DNA of 64,000 nucleotides from Hamadaea sp013361475 (GTDB taxonomy: Bacteria > Actinomycetota > Actinomycetes > Mycobacteriales > Micromonosporaceae). Under the pieces are notes generated by a model that was not told the DNA's origin, ran no database searches, and saw only the letters and a list, made by a program, of their open reading frames with translations. Where the stretch lies: assembly GCF_040654195.1 (NCBI RefSeq), contig NZ_JBFAHM010000007.1, positions 186,001 to 250,000 on the forward strand. Reading direction: 5' to 3'. Position 1 is the first letter of the stretch; the number at the start of each line of letters is the position of its first letter. Below are positions 51,246 to 62,277 of this stretch, piece after piece. Position numbers and translations under genes: made by a program.

Positions 51246-52529
51246 TTAGCGCTCTTCCGCCGGGACGTAGTCGCGGCTCGGGTAGCCCACGTACAGCTGC
51301 CGGGGCCTACCGATTTTCGTCTCGGGGTCGTTGATCATTTCGCGCCACTGGGCGATCCAGCCGGGCATGCGGCCGAGCGCGAACAGCACGGTGAACATCT
51401 TGGGCGGGAAGCCCATCGCCTTGTAGATCAGGCCCGTGTAGAAGTCGACGTTCGGGTAGAGCTTGCGCGAGACGAAGTAGTCGTCGGCGAGCGCGATCTC
51501 CTCCAGCCGCATGGCGATGTCCAGCAGCGGGTCCGGCTTGTGCAGGCGGGCCAGCACGTCCCGGGCGGCCTTCTTCACGATGGCGGCGCGCGGGTCGTAG
51601 TTCTTGTAGACCCGGTGGCCGAAGCCCATCAGCCGGACGCCGTCCTCCTTGTTCTTGACCCGGCGGACGAACGCCTCGACGTCGCCGCCGTCGGCCTGGA
51701 TGTCGCCGAGCATCTCCAGGACCGCCTCGTTGGCGCCGCCGTGCAGCGGGCCGGACAGCGCGTTCACGCCGGCCGAGATCGAGGTGAACAGGTTGGCCTG
51801 GGCCGAGCCCGCGATGCGCACCGTCGAGGTGGAGCAGTTCTGCTCGTGGTCGGCGTGGAGGATGAACAGCATGTCGAGGGTGCGCGCGAGAACCGGGTCG
51901 ACGTCGTACGCCGCCGCCGGCACTCCGAAGGTCATGCGCAGGAAGTTCTCGACGTAGCCGAGGGTGTTGTCCGGGTACAGCAGCGGCTGCCCGATCGACT
52001 TCTTGTACGCGTAGGACGCGATCGTCGGCACCTTGGCGAGCAGGCGGATCGTGGAGATCTCGACGTGCTCCTGGTCGAACGGGTCGAGGCTGTCCTGGTA
52101 GAACGTCGACAGCGCGGTGACCGCGGAGGAGAGCACCGGCATCGGGTGCGCGTCGCGGGGGAAGCCGTCGAAGAACCGCCGCAGGTCCTCGTGGAGCAGC
52201 GTGTGCAGGCGGATCTTGTCGGTGAACTCGGTGAGCTGGGCCGCGGTCGGCAGCTCGCCGTAGATCAGCAGGTATGAGACCTCCAGGAAGGAGGACTTCT
52301 CGGCCAGCTGCTCGATCGGGTAACCGCGGTACCGCAGGATGCCCGCGTCCCCGTCGATGTAGGTGATCTTGGAGGAGCAGGTGGCGGTGTTGACGAAGCC
52401 TGGGTCGTAGGTCACATAGCCGGTCTGGCTGAGCAACTTGCTGACGTCCGCGCCCGCCGGCCCCTCGACTGCCTCGTGTACCGGAAGGAGGATCTGCCCG
52501 CCCGGGTGCTCAAGCTTTACGTCCGACAT
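51246..52529 (-). CDS. gltA: Citrate synthase
   Basis: A 427-residue type II citrate synthase (acetyl-CoA + oxaloacetate to citrate). Active-site features are the histidine in LHADHEQNCSTSTVR, LHGGANEAVLEML, GFGHRVYKNYDPRA and the aspartate in NVDFYTGLIY. The ATG 52529 is followed by SDVKLEHPGG. It lies between miaB and the glutamate transport operon and is divergent from gluA. Confidence 0.96.
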   Translation of the reverse strand: MSDVKLEHPGGQILLPVHEAVEGPAGADVSKLLSQTGYVTYDPGFVNTATCSSKITYIDGDAGILRYRGYPIEQLAEKSSFLEVSYLLIYGELPTAAQLTEFTDKIRLHTLLHEDLRRFFDGFPRDAHPMPVLSSAVTALSTFYQDSLDPFDQEHVEISTIRLLAKVPTIASYAYKKSIGQPLLYPDNTLGYVENFLRMTFGVPAAAYDVDPVLARTLDMLFILHADHEQNCSTSTVRIAGSAQANLFTSISAGVNALSGPLHGGANEAVLEMLGDIQADGGDVEAFVRRVKNKEDGVRLMGFGHRVYKNYDPRAAIVKKAARDVLARLHKPDPLLDIAMRLEEIALADDYFVSRKLYPNVDFYTGLIYKAMGFPPKMFTVLFALGRMPGWIAQWREMINDPETKIGRPRQLYVGYPSRDYVPAEER

Positions 52530-52827
52530 GGTGGTCCCTCGCACGCTTGGTGATAGTCAACGTTCTTGGTGAATCGCTTCAGGTTTACGGTAACGGCTTG
52601 GCCACGAGGTCCGGCGAGGTCCAGCGGTGTTGTCTGCGTCACGCGATCGGCCGGGCCGCCGATGGGCCGGACGGCCAGCCCCACTTCACCAGGGTGTTAT
52701 GACCCCGTGACCAAACGGGTTGCTTCCTGTCACTCGGGTCGCTCTAGACTGCCTTCGCATCAAAGACCCTCATGCCGGCGCCGGCTCACGGATGCGCCTC
52801 GCCGGTCACCCCCCGGAGGACATCTGC
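52530..52827. other. 298-bp divergent region gltA-gluA
   Basis: No gene recognised. It must hold both promoters; several GC-rich short palindromes are present but none decisive. Confidence 0.4.
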
Positions 52828-53589
52828 ATGACCACTGCGTCACCGGCCGCGCCGCAGACCCTGATCGAGTTGGACGGTGTCAACAAGTGGTTCGGGAAGC
52901 TGCACGTCCTGAGGGACGTCAACCTCTCGGTGAACCGCGGTGAGGTGGTCGTCGTCATCGGCCCCTCCGGCTCCGGCAAGTCGACGTTGTGCCGCGCGAT
53001 CAACCGTCTCGAGACCATCGACTCCGGTTCGATCACCTTCGACGGCCGGCCGATTCCGGCCGAGGGCAAGGCGCTCGCCCGCCTGCGCAGCGACGTCGGC
53101 ATGGTGTTCCAGTCCTTCAACCTGTTCGCCCACAAGACGATCCTCGACAACGTCACGCTCGGGCCGGTGAAGGTGCGCAAGGAGTCCAAGGAGACTGCGC
53201 GCGAGCACGCCATGCAGCTGCTGGACCGGGTCGGCATCGCCAACCAGGCCGGCAAGCACCCGGCTCAGCTGTCGGGCGGCCAGCAGCAGCGCGCCGCGAT
53301 CGCCCGCGCGCTCGCGATGCGCCCCAAGGCGATGCTCTTCGACGAGCCGACGAGCGCCCTCGACCCGGAGATGGTCGGCGAGGTGCTGGACGTCATGACC
53401 TCGCTCGCCCGCGACGGCATGACGATGATCGTCGTCACCCACGAGATGGGCTTCGCCCGGCACGCCGCCGACCGGGTCATCTTCATGGCCGACGGTCAGA
53501 TCGTCGAGCAGGCGCCGCCGACCGAGTTCTTCGCCAATCCGCAGACGGAGCGCGCCCGGGACTTCCTGGGCAAGGTTCTGACGCACTGA
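52828..53589 (+). CDS. gluA: Glutamate/polar amino acid ABC transporter ATPase
   Basis: A 253-residue ABC ATPase. Walker A GPSGSGKST, Q-loop FQSFNLFAHKT, signature LSGGQQQR, Walker B AMLFDEPTSALDPE and the switch histidine VVTHEMGF are complete. ATG 52828 follows GGAGGACATC. Sequence and the next genes fit the GluABCD high-affinity glutamate uptake system of corynebacteria and Streptomyces. It energises GluC/GluD. Confidence 0.93.
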   Translation: MTTASPAAPQTLIELDGVNKWFGKLHVLRDVNLSVNRGEVVVVIGPSGSGKSTLCRAINRLETIDSGSITFDGRPIPAEGKALARLRSDVGMVFQSFNLFAHKTILDNVTLGPVKVRKESKETAREHAMQLLDRVGIANQAGKHPAQLSGGQQQRAAIARALAMRPKAMLFDEPTSALDPEMVGEVLDVMTSLARDGMTMIVVTHEMGFARHAADRVIFMADGQIVEQAPPTEFFANPQTERARDFLGKVLTH

Positions 53590-53668
53590 GGCGTACGCGG
53601 GTCGCGTGACGACCAGAGTTCTCCGCTGCCGGCCCGATGCCGGTTTGCGGTGTTAGGGAGGAGACACC

Positions 53669-54532
53669 ATGCGTTTGACGCGCATTGCCGCGGTGGCGCT
53701 GACCGCCGCGCTCGCGTTCGGCGCGGCCGCTTGTGGCGGCAGCGATGACGACGCCACTTCGAGCAAGTTCGCCGCTGGTTCGACGATGGAGAAGCTGGCC
53801 AAGGCCGGCAAGATCAAGATCGGCACGAAATTCGACCAGCCGCTGTTCGGCCTGAAGGGCCTGGACGGCAAGCCGGCCGGCTTCGACGTCGAGATCGGCA
53901 AGGTCCTGGCCAAGGAGCTGGGCATCGACGCCGACAAGATCGAGTGGGTCGAGGCGACGTCCAAGGTCCGTGAGGACTACATCCAGCAGGACAAGGTCGA
54001 CCTGGTCGTGGCGACGTACACGATCAACGACACCCGCAAGGAGAAGGTCTCCTTCGCCGGCCCGTACTTCATCGCCGGTCAGGACATCCTGGTGAAGAAG
54101 GACAACACCTCGATCACGGGCCCGGAGTCCTTCCAGGCCGGTGACAAGAAGGTCTGCTCCGTGACGGGCTCCACCCCGGCCAAGAACATCGAGCAGTACC
54201 TGAAGGACAAGAACACCCAGCTGGTGCTGTTCGACGTCTACTCCAAGTGCCTGGACGCCCTGTCCAACGGCCAGGTCGACGCCCTGACCACGGACAACGT
54301 CATCCTGTCCGGCTACGCCAGCAAGGAGCCGGACAAGTACAAGGTGCTCGGCCAGCCGTTCACCCGCGAGCCCTACGGCATCGGCGTGAAGAAGGACGAC
54401 AAGGTCTTCCGCGACTGGATCAACGACGTCCTCGAGGCGGCGTTCAAGGACGGCCGCTACAAGGCCGCCTGGGACGCGTCGATCAAGGACCTGATCAAGA
54501 TCCCGGACTCGCTGTCCATCCAGCGCTACTGA
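53669..54532 (+). CDS. gluB: Glutamate-binding lipoprotein
   Basis: A 287-residue extracytoplasmic solute-binding lipoprotein: signal peptide with lipobox AAAC (Cys22), then a polar amino-acid-binding fold (AGKIKIGTKFDQPLFGLKGLDGKPAGFDVEIGKVLAKELG, in segments; VDLVVATYTINDTRKEKVSFAGPYF; LDALSNGQVDALTTDNVIL). It delivers substrate to GluC/GluD. The mRNA just after the stop folds into a perfect hairpin. Confidence 0.93.
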   Translation: MRLTRIAAVALTAALAFGAAACGGSDDDATSSKFAAGSTMEKLAKAGKIKIGTKFDQPLFGLKGLDGKPAGFDVEIGKVLAKELGIDADKIEWVEATSKVREDYIQQDKVDLVVATYTINDTRKEKVSFAGPYFIAGQDILVKKDNTSITGPESFQAGDKKVCSVTGSTPAKNIEQYLKDKNTQLVLFDVYSKCLDALSNGQVDALTTDNVILSGYASKEPDKYKVLGQPFTREPYGIGVKKDDKVFRDWINDVLEAAFKDGRYKAAWDASIKDLIKIPDSLSIQRY

Positions 54533-54540
54533 GTCAACCC

Positions 54541-54572
54541 GTGTGGCCCGGGCTTGCCAGCCCGGGCCACAC
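54541..54572 (+). terminator. Intercistronic hairpin between gluB and gluC
   Basis: Perfect 14-bp arms GTGTGGCCCGGGCT and AGCCCGGGCCACAC with TGCC loop, starting 9 bases after the gluB stop. There is no T-run, so it likely attenuates or protects the upstream message and thus raises the binding protein over the permease, instead of terminating fully. Confidence 0.7.
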
Positions 54573-54593
54573 CTCGTAGAGAAGGGGCACGCC

Positions 54594-55307
54594 GTGGAGG
54601 TCTTCTCCGAGAAGCTCGGCGTCTTCTGGCACGGCTATCTCGGCACGCTGGAGATGTCGCTGCTCGCCGCGATCGGCGCGCTGATCCTGGGCGGCCTCGT
54701 CGCGGTGTTGCGCATCGCGCCGCTGCCCCCGTTGCGTGGTGTCGGAACCGCGTACGTGACGGTCTTCCGCAACATCCCGCTGACCGTCGTCATGTTCTTC
54801 ACCGCGTTCGCCTTGCCGCTGCTCGGCAGTGACGCGGGCTTTCTGAAGGTGCCCGGGCTGAAGGAGCTGATCGCCCCGCTCGGCACCGACCTGCCCTACT
54901 TCCGGTTCGCCACGATCGCGCTGACGGTCTACACCGCGGCGTTCATCTGCGAGGCGCTGCGCGCCGGCATCGGCGCCGTCCCGACCGGGCAGGCGGAGGC
55001 GGCCCGGTCGCTCGGGCTGACCTTCGGGCAGAACCTGCGCCACGTGGTGATGCCACAGGCCTGGAAGTACGCGGTGGTCCCGCTCGGCAGCGTCATCATC
55101 GCGATGATCAAGAACTCTGCGCTGGCGGCGGCCTTCGGCGTCATCGCCACCCTGATGGGCGTCGTCGACGAACTCGTCTCCCAGCAGTACTACGACACCA
55201 TCCCGGTCTTCCTGGGCGTCGTGGTCGGCTACCTCACCATGACGATTCCGCTCGGCCTGGCGCTGGACGCCGTCGAGCGTTCGCAGAAGAAGGCGGTCCG
55301 CCGATGA
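54594..55307 (+). CDS. gluC: Glutamate ABC transporter permease 1
   Basis: A 237-residue inner-membrane permease with about five helices. The EAA-type loop EAARSLGLTFGQNLRHVVMPQAW (residues ~130-155) contacts the ATPase. GTG 54594 is preceded by AGAAGGGG. It is coupled to gluD by an ATGA overlap. Confidence 0.92.
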   Translation: MEVFSEKLGVFWHGYLGTLEMSLLAAIGALILGGLVAVLRIAPLPPLRGVGTAYVTVFRNIPLTVVMFFTAFALPLLGSDAGFLKVPGLKELIAPLGTDLPYFRFATIALTVYTAAFICEALRAGIGAVPTGQAEAARSLGLTFGQNLRHVVMPQAWKYAVVPLGSVIIAMIKNSALAAAFGVIATLMGVVDELVSQQYYDTIPVFLGVVVGYLTMTIPLGLALDAVERSQKKAVRR

Positions 55308-56272
55308 GCAGCGTCCTCTACGACTCGCCCGGCCCCCGGACGCGGGCGTTGACGATCGTCGGCAGCGTCGTCGCGGTGCCCGCCATCGTGGCCGCGGTCT
55401 ACTTCTGGATCTACCGCCCGCTCGCCGACGCCGGCCAGTTCGAGGGCAAGCTGTGGGGCCCGATCGTCGACCCGAACAACCAGTACTTCTCGCTCGTCTG
55501 GGAACGCTGGGGGGACGGCTGGCTCAACACGCTCAAGGCCGCGGTGCTGTCCATCGTCGCGTCGCTGGTGCTCGGATCGTTGATCGCCCTGGTACGCCGA
55601 GAGCTGCGCGAACTGCGTAACCGCCGTTTCCCCGGGCTGACGCTGGCGCCGATCCTGCGGGGCGGCGTCCTGGCCGGGCGCGGCCTGACCCGGGGCTGGG
55701 TCGAGGTCGCCCGGGGTACGCCGGTCGTGACGACGTTGTTCTTCGTCTTCATGGTGCTGCCGATCTGGGGCATCGACTTCGACGACCGGATGTGGTTCCT
55801 GGTCATCGGCCTGACGATCTACAACAGCGTGGTCATCGGCGAGATCCTGCGGTCCGGAATGGACGGTCTGCCGCAGGGGCAGGACGAGGCGGCCCGCGCG
55901 GTCGGCCTCAACTCCTGGCAGTCCTCCTGGATCGTGATGTTCCCGCAGGCCTTCCGGGTCATGCTGCCGGCCCTGATCAGCCAGGTCGTCGTGATCCTCA
56001 AGGACACCTCGCTCGGTGGCGTCATCATCTCCTACGAGGAGGCGCTCGGCGTCACCAAGCAGATGGTGGAGGCGTTCCGGGGCGAGAACCTCGCCATCGG
56101 CATCCCGATGTACTTCTCCGTCGGTGTCATGTACATCGTGGTGAACTACGCGCTGTCGAAGCTCGCGGCGTACTTGCAGAAGCGGCTGTCGCGACGGGGC
56201 TACAAGCCGGTCGACAAGCCCACCGCGCTCACCGTCGCCGAAGCATCCGCGGGGGCGGGCGCGAACGCCTGA
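55304..56272 (+). CDS. gluD: Glutamate ABC transporter permease 2
   Basis: A 322-residue permease, longer than GluC, with an N-terminal extension (helix ~18-38, then GGWLNTLKAAV). The ATPase-coupling loop EAARAVGLNSWQSSWIVMFPQAFRV is clear. It overlaps gluC by 4 bp. A terminator follows before the convergent rny gene. Confidence 0.92.
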   Translation: MSSVLYDSPGPRTRALTIVGSVVAVPAIVAAVYFWIYRPLADAGQFEGKLWGPIVDPNNQYFSLVWERWGDGWLNTLKAAVLSIVASLVLGSLIALVRRELRELRNRRFPGLTLAPILRGGVLAGRGLTRGWVEVARGTPVVTTLFFVFMVLPIWGIDFDDRMWFLVIGLTIYNSVVIGEILRSGMDGLPQGQDEAARAVGLNSWQSSWIVMFPQAFRVMLPALISQVVVILKDTSLGGVIISYEEALGVTKQMVEAFRGENLAIGIPMYFSVGVMYIVVNYALSKLAAYLQKRLSRRGYKPVDKPTALTVAEASAGAGANA

Positions 56273-56290
56273 CCTTCCGTTTCGCACGAG

Positions 56291-56316
56291 AGGGCTCCTG
56301 CTTCGGCGGGAGCCCT
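56291..56316. terminator. Terminator between gluD and rny
   Basis: AGGGCTCC and GGAGCCCT arms (8 bp, extending by G-C pairs) around a TGCTTCGGCG loop followed by T residues. It lies 18 bp after the gluD stop and 8 bp before the rny stop on the other strand. Confidence 0.75.
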
Positions 56317-56324
56317 TCGTCGGT

Positions 56325-58193
<1,869 letters not shown>

Positions 58194-58449
58194 GGGTCGC
58201 TCCCTTCGCCGTCACGCCGTTGTTTCGTCGACGCCCGACCATGGCGAGGGTGCACGACAGCTACTCGCGCCCGGATCAACGTTTGCCCAGGTAGGCGAGC
58301 GCTGAGCCGATGCCGAGAGGCAGATCGACACTGAAACTGTTGCTCTACTGTTACGCGATCTATGTTGCGTGCGTTAACCCAAGGTGGTCGGAGGTCGCCC
58401 TCGTACCACGAGGCTAGGTTGTACGGGTCGCTCGGTCAAGAACTCATGA

Positions 58450-59223
58450 TCAGACACGATCCGGGCGTTCCCCCTCCGCGTCCATCGCTTCGAGGGCCAA
58501 CCCTTCGGCCCACTCCTGCTTGGCCTCCCAGCCCATTTCCCACACCTTACGGCCCTCTGTGTAGTCCTCCGCCTCGTCACTTACCCGGGCGAGGACGTCT
58601 TTCACCGCCCGGAAGGCGATGCCTGGGGGATAGCCCTTCCGGGCGAGCATGGCGACCAGCTTGCGGAACATCGCGTCGGGTTCACCGCGCATCGTGCGCA
58701 GTTTTCGCTCGACCAACTCCCGGGCGGTGACCTCCTCGGTCTCCACCTCCAAGTCGGCCAGCGCGTCTTTGATGACCTCCTGGTCGACGCCACGCCGGCG
58801 CAGCTCCTGACCGAGCGCTCGGCGGGCCAGCCCCTTGCCGTGATGACGGGAGTCGACCCAGGCCCGGGCGAACGCCGCGTCGTCGATGATCCCGACCTCG
58901 TCGTAGCGGTCGAGCACCTCCTCGACGATCTCGGGCGCGATGCCTCGCTTGGTCATCGCCGTGCCCAGCTCCGCCCGGGTCCTCGGGCGTACGGCGAGCT
59001 GATTGAGGCAGATCTCACGGGCCCGCTCTCGCTCGTCCTTGGGCGGCTCCGGCTTCTTCTCCTCGCGCTGCCTCGGCTTCTCCGGCGCGGCCGCGGCGGC
59101 CTCCGGATCGGGACCCCACAGGTCGGGATCGTTCTCCGGCTCGACCGGCTTACGCCGGGACCGGCGTGTCGGCTTCGGCGGGGCGGCGTCCCAGCCGCGG
59201 CCCGAGCGCCCTCGTATCGTCAT
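58450..59223 (-). CDS. recX: RecA regulator RecX
   Basis: A 257-residue protein modulating RecA filaments. The C-terminal RecX core has ICLNQLAVRPRTRAELGTAMTKRGI, VIDDAAFARAWVDSR, GKGLARRALGQELRRRGVD and EPDAMFRKLVAMLARKGYPP. The N-terminal ~75 residues are Pro/Arg/Glu-rich and disordered, longer than in enteric RecX. ATG 59223 follows GGAGGGGGAG. It lies downstream of recA with a hairpin-containing repeat between. Confidence 0.9.
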   Translation of the reverse strand: MTIRGRSGRGWDAAPPKPTRRSRRKPVEPENDPDLWGPDPEAAAAAPEKPRQREEKKPEPPKDERERAREICLNQLAVRPRTRAELGTAMTKRGIAPEIVEEVLDRYDEVGIIDDAAFARAWVDSRHHGKGLARRALGQELRRRGVDQEVIKDALADLEVETEEVTARELVERKLRTMRGEPDAMFRKLVAMLARKGYPPGIAFRAVKDVLARVSDEAEDYTEGRKVWEMGWEAKQEWAEGLALEAMDAEGERPDRV

Positions 59224-59256
59224 TCGGCTCCCCCTCCGTCGGCCCAGCATGTGAGT

Positions 59257-59341
59257 TGCTTGATCATCCGCGTATCCGGCACAACGTCCCCTCAACCCCC
59301 CGGGGAGGCCGCGTTATCCCGGATTTCGCGATGATCAAGCA
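59257..59341. repeat. Hairpin repeat between recA and recX (same family as 28070-28135)
   Basis: Arms 59257-59279 (TGCTTGATCATC...ATCCGG) and 59319-59341 (18/23 matching) with a 39-base loop. The right side carries CGTTATCCCGGATTTCGCGA, shared 21/22 with 28115-28136. Confidence 0.75.
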
Positions 59342-59451
59342 GCGCCCGCCCCGGAAGCGCCCGCCCCGCAAGCGCCGGCGGCGGCGCCGGAAAGCGAAAG
59401 GGGCGCGGCCGCCGACAAGCAGCGTCCACGCCCCAGGTCGGTGCGAAGAGA

Positions 59452-60504
59452 TCAGAAGTCGACGGGCGGGAGCGCCGGGCCGCCGGCCTCGTCGTTACCC
59501 GCGTTCACCCCGACACCGAGCTTCTCGAGAATCTTCTTCTCGATCTCGGCGGCGACGTCGGGGTTCTCCTTGAGGAACTCCCGGGCCTTCTCCTTGCCCT
59601 GGCCGAGCTGGTCGCCCTCGTAGGTGTACCAGGCGCCCGCCTTGCGGATGATGCTCTGCTCGACGCCGACGTCGATCAGCGAGCCCTCGCGGGAGATGCC
59701 CTTGCCGTACATGATGTCGAACTCGGCCTGCCGGAACGGGCTGGACACCTTGTTCTTGACGACCTTGACCCGGGTCCGGTTGCCGACGACCTCGGTACCG
59801 TCCTTCAGGCTCTCGATCCGCCGGACGTCGAGACGGACCGACGCGTAGAACTTCAGCGCCTTACCACCGGTGGTGGTCTCGGGCGAGCCGAACATGACGC
59901 CGATCTTCTCGCGCAGCTGGTTGATGAAGATCGCGGTGGTGTTGGTGTTGTTGAGCGCACCGGTCATCTTCCGCAACGCCTGGCTCATCAGGCGGGCCTG
60001 CAGACCGACGTGGCTGTCGCCCATCTCGCCCTCGATCTCGGCGCGCGGCACGAGCGCGGCCACCGAGTCGATCACGATGAGGTCGAGCGCGCCGGAGCGG
60101 ACCAGCATGTCGGCGATCTCCAGCGCCTGCTCACCGGTGTCGGGCTGGGAGACCAGCAGGGCGTCGGTGTCGACCCCGAGGGCACGCGCGTATTCCGGGT
60201 CGAGCGCGTGCTCGGCGTCGACGATCGCAGCGATGCCGCCGTTGCGCTGCGCGTTGGCGATCGCGTGCAGGGCCAGCGACGTCTTACCCGAGGCCTCCGG
60301 GCCGTAGATCTCGATGATGCGGCCCCGCGGCAGCCCACCCACGCCGAGCGCGACGTCGAGGGCGATCGAGCCGGTCGGGATGACCGACATCTGCACCTGC
60401 GGACGCTCGCCCAGGCGCATCACGGAACCCTTGCCATGGGCTTTCTCGATCTGGGCCAGCGCTAGATCGAGCGCCTTCGTCTTGTCAGGACTTGCCACTG
60501 CCAT
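59452..60504 (-). CDS. recA: Recombinase RecA
   Basis: A 350-residue RecA. The Walker A site GPEASGKTSLALH, catalytic EHALDP, VIDSVAALVPRAEIEGEMGD, the L2 loop segment FINQLREKIGVMFGSPETTTGG and C-terminal GENPDVAAEIEKKIL-like tail are present. It promotes strand exchange and LexA self-cleavage. ATG 60504 is chosen because an in-frame ATG at 60594 would start inside the -35 of a RecA-NDp-type promoter, and GGGGTGGCAGGC precedes 60504. Confidence 0.97.
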   Translation of the reverse strand: MAVASPDKTKALDLALAQIEKAHGKGSVMRLGERPQVQMSVIPTGSIALDVALGVGGLPRGRIIEIYGPEASGKTSLALHAIANAQRNGGIAAIVDAEHALDPEYARALGVDTDALLVSQPDTGEQALEIADMLVRSGALDLIVIDSVAALVPRAEIEGEMGDSHVGLQARLMSQALRKMTGALNNTNTTAIFINQLREKIGVMFGSPETTTGGKALKFYASVRLDVRRIESLKDGTEVVGNRTRVKVVKNKVSSPFRQAEFDIMYGKGISREGSLIDVGVEQSIIRKAGAWYTYEGDQLGQGKEKAREFLKENPDVAAEIEKKILEKLGVGVNAGNDEAGGPALPPVDF

Positions 60505-60571
60505 GCCTGCCACCCCTTGTTGGCCCGCCTTCGCGGGGGCCTTCGCCGTCGAGCTCTTCGTCACGCCGGAC

Positions 60572-60594
60572 ACGTTATGCGCCGGGTCTGACAA
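60572..60594 (-). promoter_or_regulatory. RecA-NDp-type (PafBC) promoter of recA
   Basis: Minus-strand TTGTCAGAC (60594-60586), 8 bases, then TAACGT (60577-60572) matches the RecA-NDp consensus TTGTCRGTG-N8-TANNNT with 7 of 9 in the -35 and an exact TANNNT and spacing. Such promoters respond to DNA damage through PafBC, independent of LexA. It is 68 bp upstream of the start. Confidence 0.7.
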
Positions 60595-60634
60595 AACCGC
60601 GCCACCCCGCCGTCATCCCGACCGAGGACGATAC

Positions 60635-60650
60635 CCGTACACCTGTACTA
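60635..60650. promoter_or_regulatory. Candidate LexA box upstream of recA
   Basis: CCGTACacctGTACTA keeps the GTAC-N4-GTAC core similar to TCGAAC-N4-GTTCGA but with four mismatches. It lies 41 bp upstream of the RecA-NDp -35, where a second, SOS-controlled promoter could sit. Confidence 0.3.
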
Positions 60651-60667
60651 TGCGCTACCTTGACACG

Positions 60668-60865
60668 CTACCGCAGCCGGGACGGCACCCGGTCGGGGTA
60701 AGTCGCAACGACGGCCCGCCAGACCACGATCGCCTCGACCCCGGACCGCAGCGCCTCGTCCACCGTCTGACCGAGCTGCGGCAACACCTGATCGGCGGCG
60801 ACCGACCGCGCGTACGCGGGGCCGAAGGCCTCCCCCATCCGCCGCCAGAAGTCGCTCAGCTTCAT
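60668..60865 (-). CDS. DUF3046 family protein
   Basis: A 65-residue protein whose sequence KLSDFWRRMGEAFGPAYARSVAADQVLPQLGQTVDEALRSG matches the DUF3046 family, found upstream of recA in most actinobacteria. Two helices, no catalytic motif. Function unknown; conserved position suggests a link to recombination or its regulation. It follows the MFS gene by 2 bp. Confidence 0.85.
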   Translation of the reverse strand: MKLSDFWRRMGEAFGPAYARSVAADQVLPQLGQTVDEALRSGVEAIVVWRAVVATYPDRVPSRLR

Positions 60866-60867
60866 GC

Positions 60868-62184
60868 TCACCGTCCGCTCATCGTCGTATCCGAAGACCC
60901 AGCCTGCCCCGTCCGCAGCGTCAACGCCAGCAGCGGCACCACCGCGAGCGCGGCCAGCATCGTGAGCACCGGATACGAGCCGTACTGCACGATCACGCCG
61001 GAGAGCAGGCCCGCCGTCGCCCCGGCCACTCCGGTGGTCAGGTCGGACAGGCCCTGGGCAGCCGCCTTGGCCGGCAGCGGGACGCTCGCGGCGAACAGCG
61101 TGGAACCGGCCACCATCGTGCACGACCAGCCCTGACCCAGCAGCACCAGGCCGAGCGTCAGGCGTACCACGTCGTCGCCGGAGGCGCCCGCGACCGCGCA
61201 GGCCGCGACCAGCAGGACCACCCCCGCCAGAATGACCCGCCGCGGTCCGAGCCGGTCGGTGGCCCAGCCCACAAGCGGGGACAGTCCGTACATGCCCGCG
61301 ATGTGCAGGCCGATCACGAACCCGACGATGCTCAGCGAGGCCGCGCCGTGATGCGTCTGTCCGATATGGATGGGTGTCATCGACATCACGCCCACCATGA
61401 CCAGGTGGCCCAGGGCGGTGGCGACCAGGCCGAGCCGTGCGCCGGTCACCGACCACACCACCGCCGCGGCCTGGCGGAACGTGATCGGCGCCGCCACGGC
61501 CACCGGCGGGGCCACCGTGGCGACCGCGCCCGAACCGGCCGGCTCGAGCGTGGGCGGCGGCTCGGGGGCGAGCTGTTTGGCCAGCTTGAGCGGGTCGGGA
61601 CGCAGCACGAGCAGGATCCAGGCGGCGCAGGCCAGGAACGTCGCGGCCGAGGCCAGATAAGGCGCGGCCAGCACCGGGATGTCCGTGCCCGCCACGAGCC
61701 GGCCGACCGGGGCGGCCAGGTTCGGCCCGGCCACCGCACCGATGGTGGAGGCCCAGATCACCCAGGACAGCTGCCGCCCGCGCTGCTCCGGCCGGGCCAG
61801 ATCGGCTGCGGCGTAGCGGGACTGATACTTGCCGGTGTTGCCCGCCCCGAACAGGAACATCCCGGCGATGAGCAGCGCGACGTGCCGGGAGGCGGCCGCG
61901 GCCACCACCGTGATCGCCCCGGCCGCGCCGACCAGGTAGGACAGCGCCAGCCCGGGGCGGCGGCCGTACCGGTTCATGATGCGACTGGCCGGCAGCGCGC
62001 TCAACGCACCGCCGATCACCGCCACGCTCTGCGCGACGCCGGACAGCGCGGTGCCCACCATCTCCTTCGTCAGCAGCGCGCCGACCGAGATGCCGATCGC
62101 CACGCCGAGACCACTGACGATCTCGTTCGCTACCAGGACGCGCACCGTGCGGCGCTGGACGCGCGCGACATCGACCGAGGACAC
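60868..62184 (-). CDS. MFS transporter
   Basis: A 438-residue protein with 12 hydrophobic helices in two halves split by a proline-rich cytoplasmic loop (about residues 205-235). The MFS inter-helix motif appears as ASRIMNRYGRRPGLALSY and, in the C-terminal half, GWATDRLGPRRVILAG. It is likely an exporter; substrate unknown. GTG start at 62184. Confidence 0.88.
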   Translation of the reverse strand: MSSVDVARVQRRTVRVLVANEIVSGLGVAIGISVGALLTKEMVGTALSGVAQSVAVIGGALSALPASRIMNRYGRRPGLALSYLVGAAGAITVVAAAASRHVALLIAGMFLFGAGNTGKYQSRYAAADLARPEQRGRQLSWVIWASTIGAVAGPNLAAPVGRLVAGTDIPVLAAPYLASAATFLACAAWILLVLRPDPLKLAKQLAPEPPPTLEPAGSGAVATVAPPVAVAAPITFRQAAAVVWSVTGARLGLVATALGHLVMVGVMSMTPIHIGQTHHGAASLSIVGFVIGLHIAGMYGLSPLVGWATDRLGPRRVILAGVVLLVAACAVAGASGDDVVRLTLGLVLLGQGWSCTMVAGSTLFAASVPLPAKAAAQGLSDLTTGVAGATAGLLSGVIVQYGSYPVLTMLAALAVVPLLALTLRTGQAGSSDTTMSGR

Positions 62185-62277
62185 TGCGGATGCTCCGAGG
62201 GGTAAGGACTGAGGGTGGACCTGTCACCCTACCCGTAACGATCATCCGGCCGTGATGCCAACTCGCTTCGGTGCAGG

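Noticed and set aside
52681..52760. Promoter with TTGCTT and TAGACT boxes before gluA
   Set aside because: The spacing between the two is only 9 bp, too short for a sigma-70 promoter.
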